DNA of 64,000 bases, taken from positions 930,001-994,000 of the forward strand of contig LNKV01000005.1 of assembly GCA_001465935.1 (NCBI GenBank), given 5' to 3'. The notes beneath the pieces are model-generated. The model ran no database searches, was not told where the DNA came from, and was given only the letters and a program-made list of their open reading frames with translations. Shown here piece by piece: positions 54,773 through 64,000 of this stretch (positions are counted from its first letter, which is position 1; each line of letters begins with the position of its first letter). The position numbers and the translations under genes were made by a program. The stretch comes from Clarireedia homoeocarpa. Taxonomy: Eukaryota > Ascomycota > Leotiomycetes > Helotiales > Rutstroemiaceae.

Positions 54773-57700
54773 CTAAATGTTGGTGTGAACACCTTGTACC
54801 GGAGAGTCGATCTTTGAATCAATCGGTCTGAACAATTGCGCCATGTCTAACGTCAAGTTCGCTACACCAAAATCTTTATCAATGTCGCTAACAGAGCCAG
54901 GCACTTCACCTCGCTTCGATGTGTCTGACGAGGCCCATCGCTTAGCGAACTTCAACACCTGAATAGCATGTGTAAATCGTTGATCGGAAGGCATTTGCCA
55001 GTCCAGCTTTTGAGTCACCATACATTTTTGAAGCCAATAAAAGTGTGCACCGTCCCGGCAGAACCCAAACCGACGAGAATAAGAAGAACCAGGAGGGTAC
55101 TGAACATTGATATCTTCATCCCATGCTTTCTTCCATTTTTCGAAAGCGTTGACAGTGGATTTGAGAAGTTGATGAGCCAGCGCAGATTGACCGTCTACCG
55201 GAGTCGCACGTCCACTGGTATTCGCGCTTGCAGAACCGCCTGTATCTTGATCTGCGCGCCTGACAACCCAGTCGTTTTGACTTATCGGAGTACTTCTACC
55301 ACTGTTTATGGAGTTCATGGGTTGACCCGACTCTTGGGCAACCTGTTTCTGAGCAGTCCACAGCTGTACATGGAGAGCATGAACAATTATGAACTTTGAG
55401 AACAGATTTGTAGTTCCGGGCTGCATGTCAAAGCTGTGGTGCATCAAAGTTTTCAATACAGTGTGCATTTCAGGCTGTTTGCGTCGTCGGTTACCGTCAG
55501 GGTTCTTTTGTGCGGAGATGGCGGCACCATTAAGCCCGAGCGCATCAGCACATTCTGTGGAAGATCGAGCTTCCCATGCAGCATCATCTGCAGGAAGAGG
55601 AAGGCGAATTTCCAAAGCATCAAAGGACGGTGGCATATTAAAGAAAATGACCAAAGCACAGTCCAAGAGAAATATCATATACAACAATCGAGACCGCTTC
55701 TCTTGTTCAACCCAGGCGCTCCAATCAAAGTTTGCAGCAACGAACGCATCGACGTTAACATGTGGCTGATGCAAAACACTGAACGGACTTGTGTTGATTG
55801 GCTGTGTGAGGCCAGCCCTCCTGGCAAGAGAAACAACCAGTGGAAAGTCTCGTCGAGCTTTTTCACGTTGAAGCGGGGTGCCATGCCAGGTGAAAAGAAC
55901 TTGCATCAAGAAGATAGCTGCTATTTGTTCGATTTCAGACTTGGATGATCCGATGGACTCGTTGCTATAATCTCCGTTTGATGCACGTGAGATCGCCGAG
56001 TACACGGGAGAATTGGCTTCTATGACCATTTTTACGAGCTCCATCATCTCTCGGACTTGTGTTGCATTCATACGATCGGAGTAAACAGCACCAATACAAA
56101 TCATACCTAGCAGAAGGCCCTCATAAGAGTCCGTGATACGGAATGTTGGCATATGTATGATGGGGAAATGACCCTGGAAGTTGCTGAACTGCTCGAGGAA
56201 GTGTTTGATATTGTCTGGCGAGAGGAATTTTCGAATCTCCTGACTGCGCGCACTGAGCTGGGTATGACTAAGGCAAAAATTTTGTAACTGGTTTGAAATT
56301 TGCTGCAGCGGTTCGTTGGATGCTGGGATGTTCCAGTTGGAATATACAGAGATGGGAAGGTTAGAGGCACTAGGATAGACGCCGGTGAAGAGGTTGTGGT
56401 TGGGAGGCTCTTGTTTGATTTGCATTTGCCCGTTCGGCAAGTTGGAGTTGTACGATTCTTGCTTTATTTGCATTTGCCCGTTCGCGATATTGGAATTGTA
56501 GGAGGTCATAAAGTTATCTTGGCCATTCGATGGAAACATTTGAGGCCAATCGAGTGTCGAGTGTTGGCTGGCGTTCGCACCTGCATAAACAGGCATTGGG
56601 GGTCGTCCGTTAGAAACAGTTGACATTCCCACCGTCGACTGCGGATGCAAGTTAGCAGTGTTGCCTTGAGAAGCAAAATCGTAGCTCTGACTGTAAGAAT
56701 GACCATTCTGACCATTAGGCATGCTGAATGCCATGGCAGGGTTCATAGCAGATGACATAGTACTCGGCATTCCTCCACCATATCCCTGATCAAAACTCGA
56801 TCGACTTGAACCGCCTGCAGCAGATCCTGTCATGTTCCGTCTGTCTCCATTGTCTCCGTTATTAAGATGCTTGATATCGTTCGATGCTTGGGTAGCTTGT
56901 TCATCTGTCATGTTAGATCCACCACCGGGTATACTACCGTCGGGAATTACGCCAAAGGGGTGCATTCCTTGGCCATTGGGTAAACCGTTCATGCCAGCCA
57001 TCATACCATTAGGCTCGGGCGCCATTGAGGTATGGGCCTTAGGACCAGGGTGAGATTTCTTGAGATGTGCCTGAGCGTGGGATAAATGACTAAGTCCAGA
57101 CGGGTTTCCTCGTCGAATAGAGCATTTTTGGAAATGACGCTTCAAAATATCACTGCGCGAGAATGTGTCACGGCAAAGTACGCACATGTATGGACGGTCA
57201 CCCGTATCTGGAAAGGAATTAGGCCTTTGTGGATCAAACTTTTGATAAAAGGAATAAGAACTTACGTCTAAGCAAATGGCGCTTGAGATGTTTGCAATGC
57301 AGATAAGTCTTGTCGCAATGAGGACATCCATATTTTCCGTTGGCATCTTTGACAGGGACTATCGTACTCTTGGCCGTCCCATTACCAGTAGCGGTGACTG
57401 GGAGACGTCCGGGAGCACTGGGAAGAATACCTCTACGACCTTGAGAACCTACAACATGGGTCGGAGGCTCTTCAGCAAGGACCTGTTGAAGCATGTTGCT
57501 TTGGGGATAACCTGAGTGCATGGAAAGGTGCTGAGGAACATTGGATGCAGGCATGGGTCTTAATGGTGGACCACGGTTTGTGGGAGGGGCTGGGGCAATG
57601 GGCAAGTTATGCGACATAGCCGTCGAGGATTGAGGCATCATCGAAGCAGAAGTGCGGTATTGATGTTGTGGAGGCTGTTGATACGCGTTTCCATACATCA

Positions 57701-57971
57701 TCTGCGGAGGCCTTGATTGTTGGCCCATTTGTGAGTACCCCATGGTGGCTGACCCGGGTGTGTTTGGCGTCGCGGGTGTGCGGGGTGTGTGAGGCGCGCT
57801 CCACGATTGCTGCTGTACTGCGGCATGCTGTTGTGGCTGTAGAGGTGGCAAGGTATGAGGCGGCAGGTTGGAGTTATGTTGAAGTTGATGAGGTGAGATG
57901 CCAGGGAGTGGAGAATATTGTGAGCTTCCGTTGTTCAACGCGTTCGTTGAGTGGTATTGGGGGTTGTCCAT
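54773..57971 (-). CDS. C2H2 zinc-finger transcription factor, AmdX-like
   Basis: Exons 57971-57266 and 57207-54773 on the minus strand (58 nt intron), 1046 residues. A Gln/Pro-rich N-terminus leads to two tandem zinc fingers split by the intron: C216/C219/H232/H236 in YGCPHCDKTYLHCKHLKRH, then the linker TGDRPY and C244/C247/H260/C264 in CVLCRDTFSRSDILKRHF. The second finger is C2HC type. The block QKCSIRRGNPSGLSHLSHAQ follows, as in Aspergillus AmdX (an acetamidase regulator). The C-terminal half (about 600-850) is a fungal-specific transcription factor domain, with LEQFSNFQGHFPIIHMPTF and SRLLYMIFLLDCALVIFF. A duplicated SYNSN..NGQMQIKQE motif lies near residues 505-540. It is nuclear by inference; targets are unknown. 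Confidence 0.88.
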
Positions 57972-59086
57972 AACGGATTGTAAAATTTTGTGAAAGAGGC
58001 CTTGGTTCTATGAAGAAATTGGTTTCAGATCATAAGAATTCTCTCGTGGTATCGGGATTGTTTCCGAGTTCTTGGTTTGAGAGGGAGTATGATGAAAGCT
58101 CCAGGCCGATTGTGAAGTCCAACTTCACAGTTCCCAAACACGCAAGTATTAAATTCTCCCGTCAACGGGTGCGTGGTATCTCAGATCTTGATGACCACGA
58201 AGGATTGGCAGGAAAGCGTTCAAGATTCCCTGCTGCAACCAAGGTGAAGCGCGATGTAATCAGCGATTGTTGTAGACCTCACGGGGGGGGAGGGTTTATT
58301 CTTGGGGGCGGCAGGTCGAGTGAAGCGCAACGATGTGCTGGTGTGAGGCTCAAGATGTTTACTGAGATTGTTGTAGAAGCAATAAGTGGATCCAGCGAGG
58401 ACTTTATCCGTCCCAATGATCCAAAGATGGGCGCAAATAAACGCGCCGGTGGGGAAAATTTTTTCCTTAAGAGCGAGAGGATTTGGTCGATCAACAGGGT
58501 TCACAGCAACCCGAGGGAAAAAGGGAATCCGCCCAAGCACACAACTCAACAAGAAGGGATTTTTGTGGTATTGCACGGCGACTAATAAACTGGAGATTGG
58601 GGTACGGAGCCGTTAAAATGGACTGCTTGCCTTTCAGCTTCCCGTCGAGATGGGCTCCAACTTTTTTTTCGCACGCGGATGAGAAGGGTGGGCGGTGGTC
58701 GGTGGGCGGTGGGTGGTCGATGGAAGTTGTTTGGGAGTGAGGTGGAGAGGCTTTGCTCCTCAAAGAAAGTTAAGGTAGTACGGGATAGGACTGATTTTGA
58801 TGGAGAAGAAGGAAAGAAACGTCTCTGTTTGGGTTCGGTATTGTTTTTCAGTACGGTAGTGCGGTCAGTGATTTTTCTGAATGAGTAAGGATCTTGTCCT
58901 GATTCACACTACGGCCCGCTGCTTTTAAAAAGGCCTTTTTCTGGCGGTCGATGCAAGAAAAGGTAGTATCCGTACTTCAGTAGACGACAAATTCACGATT
59001 GGAGTATAGCTCGGTTGGGAAAAGGGCAAAGAAGAGGAAGGCAAAGCAAGCATAAGATGGACGAGAGGCAAATGAGAGAAGCGGAT

Positions 59087-59126
59087 AGGACGTGAAAGGA
59101 CGTGAGAGGACGTGATAGGACGTGCT
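59087..59126. repeat. four AGGACGTGAN units
   Basis: Four contiguous 10-base units AGGACGTGAA, AGGACGTGAG, AGGACGTGAT and AGGACGTGCT, each with an ACGTG core, about 1.1 kb upstream of the zinc-finger gene start. Confidence 0.85.
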
Positions 59127-59369
59127 AGCACTGGACGGCGTCTTGAGCAGACAGGGTCGGGCAAGGCGAAAGGCAGGGTCAAGGGGAGAAGAGAAGAAGG
59201 ATGAGTTGCATGGAGAAGCGACGAAGTCTTGTCCAGCGAAACGGATGAGGGTTTTGATGGTATTGTATTGTATTGGATTGAGTGTAGAGCACTGCTGTGC
59301 TGTGAGTCCTCTGTGTGTGCTGTGTTGTGCTGTGCTGTGTGTGCAGAATCCATCCATCCGTTGACGTTG

Positions 59370-59426
59370 ATATTTGCTGCCGACGAGCTACCACAAAATA
59401 TTTGCTGCCGACTTAGCTACCACACA
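59370..59426. repeat. 28-base tandem duplication
   Basis: Two adjacent units beginning ATATTTGCTGCCGAC and ending AGCTACCACA, at 59370 and 59398, nearly identical. Confidence 0.85.
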
Positions 59427-60630
59427 ATATTCAATATTCCATTTAGATTCTTGTCTCTTTTTCCATGTCCCAGATTCTCCAAACCACCGCTACGGCTACC
59501 GCTACTTCTTAGACCTTTCGGAATTCTAATACAACATGACAACTTCATACTCATCATCCGATGCTCAGTCGACATCATCGTGACTATTTGACGAATCATT
59601 GCCTTACGAAATCTCATACCATCCTTTGAACAGCCCATCCAAACCCTTGACCGTCTCTTTGCTTGGAAACTACACGATATCACCACACACCACCACCTCA
59701 ACATGACTTTGCTCTTCGATTACTACTCCCAGTGAAATAAACGAAGCCGAGGGATTTGATGTTTCGATGCTGTCTACCCATGTCCAATCATACTCTTCAT
59801 CTCTCCAACTTTACCTGGGGCGTCTGTCCAAGAATTGGAAAAAGAAGCCGAATCCCCTTCACGATATTACAATTTCACCGAGTTTTCTGCGCGAAGGAGT
59901 ATGGGAGAAATCATTCATCTCCTGAATCATTTCCAATCGAAGAGAAGAACCTGCGTCTGCCGGCCGGCAATGGACAAGGTAGCGGGCAGTACTCTGCATT
60001 TCCCCTAACAACGATGCTGTGATGTTTTGAATCGAACAGCATGACGATTCATTCGATTCTAAAAAAAATCTTTTCTTTCTCGCCTTCTTTTCCATATTTC
60101 GCACCTATAAGCGTGCTAGAAAAGCTTCCATGCATCAACATACCTTCTCAAGCTCCCCTATGCAAACCATGCCACCATGCTGCCATGCCACCGCATCACC
60201 AATACGATTAACACAAGAACCGTGATGCTTGCTTGTGGCAGCATAGCACTCGCACCTTACCCCCAAACAGCTTAACGCTCTGCAATCCGAATATGGTATT
60301 CTATGTACAACACATTCAAAACACCGTCCTACTATATTTAATAACACATGCACTACTGCCAGCTCAGGCCTTGATGCATCTCAATGTTTTCAGAATTGGC
60401 CACGCTGCCTCCGAAGACTCGTCCACGAATTCCATGCGGCGGCCAAGTGTGAGCTTGAAAATGATGAAACCAGAGGAAAGCCGCAAGTCCCGCGAGTGAC
60501 AGGCAAGTTCCTGGACAGTCGAGCAGGCATCGTAGAAAATATGTTAGTGTTCAATTTTGTTTTGCCCTGGAGCTGGGCACGATCAACCAAAACGCTCATG
60601 CGCCTCCAATCAGGATGCATATTCCGAAAT

Positions 60631-60652
60631 ACCGTGGAAATAATTCCACGGT
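60631..60652. repeat. perfect 9-base inverted repeat
   Basis: ACCGTGGAA and TTCCACGGT are exact reverse complements around a four-base ATAA loop. Confidence 0.85.
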
Positions 60653-61299
60653 TTCTACGCAGAACAACAGCGGCAGGGAGTATAAGTGTCCAAATCATAG
60701 TTGACGATCAATTTTAATTCCAGGAATTTACCATCAAGGCGTGCAAAAGGCATAATCAATGTGGCAGGGGCCCTTCGAATCGATGGAGTGCTGCTTTTCC
60801 AAGTCCCGGCACACCTGCCGATATTCGACATGGTGTTTTTTTATGCCGTGATGCGTCATCAAACACCTAACGGTGTGGCGGCAGTACTTCGTGAGTCGGT
60901 CCCGAACTCAGATGATCCGGAGTCTCCTTTTACCAAAATAAGCAAGGTCCTCTAACATCTGCTTACCGTCCACATCATGAATTCGCAGGCGAATGACTAC
61001 CTCGGATAGTACTATGCACCAGATGTAAAGTGTATCAACAAGTGACCCAAGATCTATTCGTACAGAGTTCACTAATCCTTGGCGGCTAGGTAGGTATGCG
61101 TAGCGTAGTCTGTGAGTACTTTCGTACCCTCGAATTATGCACCACCCTAATTAAGGTTGTGATGGGATTCCAAACTTCTTCTTTGTGGCGCCACGGCCAC
61201 GGCTGCTTATCAAGCGACCACCAACCGTGCCAGTGCAAGGATTCAGGTTGCTGCTCGAACTGCTTACTATCTAAGAAGTCTGTGCCGTATAATTATGTT

Positions 61300-61322
61300 C
61301 ATGAGCATGAGCATGAGCATGC
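61300..61322. repeat. GAGCAT hexanucleotide repeat
   Basis: About 3.7 perfect copies of the six-base unit. Confidence 0.85.
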
Positions 61323-62697
61323 TACAGATACGCCGGGCATGATGACATCTTCTCTGCAACTTAGAACGCCAGTCTTAGAACGCCAGTCTTCAAGCCAACT
61401 TATGACATCGACGGAAAAGTATCTTCTCTGTCTTGTCTGTCTCATACCCCGAGGAGAAGGGAAAAGCGTGGCTCAGTCGCCAGTTCATACTCTGGTTGAT
61501 GTTAGCATTTCTCATCAACCGAGGTTTATGCGAAAGCCATATTCTCTGTACGCAAAACCATTCATCAAGTGATACAAAAAGTCTCAAATTTCGCCCAAAG
61601 AAGAGATTTTCCGAACGTGTGCGTGGCTTGCCAGCGACCTCCTGAAGCCAAAATGAACTAGGCTCGGTGAACCCTGCTATCCGGCAATATATCCCATAGC
61701 GCTTCTTCTTCGAACCCATTTGGTAGGCCCATGAACATCATGCTTGCGCTGAAGGAATCTTTCTCACCGCATTCTGCTCGGTTCGGCATTCTTCCTTTGA
61801 CACATCATTCATCAGGTGATTATTTACAACCAGATGCAGTCCGCAGCTGAGCGAGCAGTTGATCTTTTTGGCTGGTTGGTAGCTTGTTTGCTAAAGGGAT
61901 ACGATGTGCTTTTCGAATGGCATGCTCTGGCGCGCAATCTGTTTGGTAGGATGATTCCCGGGTTAAGTGTCAGCGTTCGACTGGATCGACCGGTATCGGC
62001 CCTGATTCGTAGGATCGATACTTCTCACGGCTCAGCTTATGAAGCCCAACAAATATTGCCTTCACAGGCTTCGCGTGGTAGACTAGTAACTAGAGAGTCT
62101 CACTAATGCTCTTAGAGAATATTGACACCACTTTATTGTTTATGGAAGAGGGGGCTGGCAGGTCTGCCAGATAGGACAAGATCTTCAAGGATTCCTGCTT
62201 GATCTCAACCTGTCAAAAGCAGGGGCAGTGAGAAGTTAAATTTACTTCTGTTCGCTTCTTTGACTGTTCTCTCGATTTTTTCTCAGAATGTGCGCCGTTT
62301 CCGCTTCCTTGTGAATTCGCAAAGTCTTGCTGTTATAAGGATACCATGTTCTTGCGAGTCATGCTTTATAATGTCTGTGCAATTCTGCTTCCCAATGCGT
62401 GAACGTCAAAAGTGGGATATGCCATTCGTTGTTGGCTTTCACAATATTCAGCAACGCGTCCACCTCTCTCAGCACAACAACTTATGTATATCTCAATTTA
62501 CTCCTACTCTGAAATCTTGAGACCTGAGACGTGTTTGCGTTGTCCTAAACAATGGCAATGGAATGGCAATGATTACTTGGTACGAAAAGAATTAAGCTAC
62601 TGCTAATTCGTATGTACTTACAGGTGAACAATCCATCAAGGTATACGCCACATGCTTTTTTCTCATTTCCAGACTTCAAGTGAAGCAGAACGTTACC

Positions 62698-62718
62698 GTG
62701 AGCGAACGGTTCGCTCAC
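62698..62718. repeat. perfect 10-base inverted repeat
   Basis: GTGAGCGAAC and GTTCGCTCAC are exact reverse complements around a single G. CTCAC-type repeats follow directly to about 62736. It lies 540 bp upstream of the GPI protein gene. Confidence 0.85.
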
Positions 62719-63259
62719 CTCACCTCACCTCACCTCCCTAAGTTCTCTGTGCAATTTCGTTTGCGATGATATTAGGAGGCCGCGACCCCTATAAGCCAGA
62801 AACCTCATCCCGTTAGACTAGGTTCAACCCTAGGTCGTATTCACCGACACTGTTCAATTCCCGTCCGTAGCACAATTCTTTCCGTCGTATGTAAAATGAT
62901 TAGATGAGCGATTGAAGAGGTTTCAAACTTTTTGCGCAAGATCAGCATCCATTTTGTCCGATCTGGCCATCGAGCTTAATTATATCACATGATTCGCAAG
63001 GAGTCCAGATTTAAGGGGGTGGATTATATCTAAATTTGTATCATTACCGAGACAAATGTGGCCCTGCAAGGCAGTGCAATCTCCTGTTGCCACAAATAAA
63101 TCACCTTATGGTATATTAACTGTTCAAACCTCCATACATTCCTTCCAAGCAACAAACAACCTACATTCGTTTTAATACACTCAGTTCTCTGATCTCAAAG
63201 TCCTCAACTTCACACTTTGCAACCACACTCGTTTTACTCGAAAACCAACCACCGTCAAA

Positions 63260-63544
63260 ATGCAATTCTCCTCCATCGTCCTTGTTGCCTTCGCGGCTGT
63301 TGCATCTGCACAAACTGCCTCAACTGGTGCTCCGGCCTCTGTGACCGCCCCTGGTAGCCCACTCTCCACCGGCTCATTCACCAACGGTACCTCCATCAAC
63401 GGAACTCTGGTCTCCGCCTCCAAGACTCCCTCCGCTACCGGCAGCGCTGCTTCTTCCACCTCCAGCAAGGGAGCCGGTGTCGCCAACTCCGTTTCAGGAG
63501 GTCTCCTCGCCGCCGCTGCTGCCGGCATGGTCTACCTCTTGTAG
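63260..63544 (+). CDS. small secreted GPI-anchored Ser/Thr-rich protein
   Basis: Single exon, 94 residues. It has a signal peptide (1-17, ending VASA), a mature region rich in Ser, Thr, Ala and Gly with two N-glycosylation sequons (NGT at 42-44 and 47-49), and a C-terminal hydrophobic tail (about 80-94) after small residues near N76-G80 that fit a GPI attachment site. This is the common layout of small fungal cell-wall or membrane proteins. Codons are strongly C-ending, unlike nearby sequence, which suggests high expression. The leader is C/T-rich and ends GTCAAAATG, a good fungal start context. Exact role unknown. Confidence 0.85.
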   Translation: MQFSSIVLVAFAAVASAQTASTGAPASVTAPGSPLSTGSFTNGTSINGTLVSASKTPSATGSAASSTSSKGAGVANSVSGGLLAAAAAGMVYLL

Positions 63545-64000
63545 ATTTTCGAGTAGGAATTGTTACGTTTCTCGGGTTGCCGCGTGCAAGATTGTTACTT
63601 GATGGATATTACTGTGTAATGGCATAGCACGTATGGCGTTGCTTGGGATTTGGATTCTCCTTCAGAAAAGATATTCGTCTTACCTCGAGGGAGTTTGATG
63701 ACGGACGGGGCCGCAATATAAGAACGATCAGTTTGACTATCGCGGAGATACTTATTGCGCTGGATTTAATATACCTATACTGGCTCTCTTCAAGCTAGTT
63801 GCGAATACACCTTATACACCTTTAATCTGAATTTGACTCATGAACTTTTGAATGTGATACTACAAACCCCATAGTCCCCATCCATCCCCGCAATTTACTC
63901 GCGGGAAGTGTATTTTAGACTCTAGCTTAGATATATAGCAGAGCGAAACTGTTTTTTGTATCCATACTATGACTTAACGGAGCCCTGCTGCAGCTATTGT
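63545..64000. other. 3' region of the GPI protein gene to window end
   Basis: No further gene recognised before the window ends. Confidence 0.5.

Larger units (their letters stand above)
57972..63259. other. gene-poor region between the zinc-finger gene and the GPI protein gene
   Basis: 5.3 kb. The longest frame (58010-58585, 191 codons, plus) lacks recognisable features and sits in the presumed leader of the zinc-finger gene. Contains a G run (58284-58291), a 10-base repeat (59087-59126), CTGTG-rich sequence (59286-59343), a 28-base duplication (59370-59426), an inverted repeat (60631-60652), GAGCAT repeats (61300-61322) and another inverted repeat (62698-62718). No gene recognised. Confidence 0.5.

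Noticed and set aside
58010..58585. 191-codon plus-strand frame
   Set aside because: Lies in the presumed promoter/leader of the zinc-finger gene, no recognisable domain, and low similarity to real protein composition.
62785..62870. tRNA-like GGTTCAA and GTTCAATTCCC sequences
   Set aside because: T-arm-like pieces are present, but no acceptor stem, D-arm or anticodon arm could be paired around them.

Overview
The window reads as nuclear DNA of a filamentous ascomycete. Coding genes carry short introns (mostly 48-65 nt) with GTAAGT/GTATGT-type donors, CTAAC/CTAAT-type branch sites and CAG/TAG acceptors. The genes are typical Pezizomycotina housekeeping genes, including a single fused LeuC-LeuD 3-isopropylmalate dehydratase. 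Protein style and gene content suggest a Leotiomycete of the Botrytis/Sclerotinia kind, but that placement is inference. No tRNA, rRNA, CRISPR array or intact transposon was found.

Layout. 1-12 kb is gene-dense: the 3' end of an unknown gene, CDC73 (Paf1 complex), an RNF216-like RBR ubiquitin ligase, the nucleoporin SEH1, a CDC4-like WD40 protein without an F-box, and ALG7 (first step of N-glycan synthesis) divergent from it. 12.5-15.5 kb is the PHD+SET co-repressor subunit SET3 on the minus strand, followed by a 2.2 kb leader/intergenic stretch with a striking hairpin. 17.7-18.5 kb is a four-exon EBP-type sterol isomerase. 19.9-22 kb is a decayed UPF1-like superfamily 1 helicase. 22.8-26.3 kb holds NPC2 (sterol transfer), VMA7 (V-ATPase subunit F) and NUR1 (nuclear rim), the last two sharing a 303 bp divergent promoter. 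27.2-30.6 kb is accessory sequence: an unrecognised repeat-protein gene, a decayed open frame broken at a microsatellite, and a truncated copy of the repeat gene's tail. 32.4-34.8 kb is LEU1.

35-64 kb is sparser and rich in simple repeats: two MFS transporters (YCR023C-like and FLR1/TPO-like), a gene with an HEIGH zinc-protease motif and a decayed-looking downstream tail, a newly modelled 66-residue membrane protein, an F-box/LRR-like gene, an AmdX-type zinc-finger transcription factor, and a small GPI-anchored serine/threonine-rich protein. Two gene-poor tracts (37.7-43.4 kb and 58-63.2 kb) hold minisatellites and perfect inverted repeats.

Most intact genes serve independent core functions (transcription elongation, ubiquitination, nuclear pore, glycosylation, chromatin, sterol handling, vacuole acidification, leucine synthesis). 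No biosynthetic cluster or defence island is evident. Exon joins were checked by hand for reading phase; homology calls are from recognised motifs, not searches.
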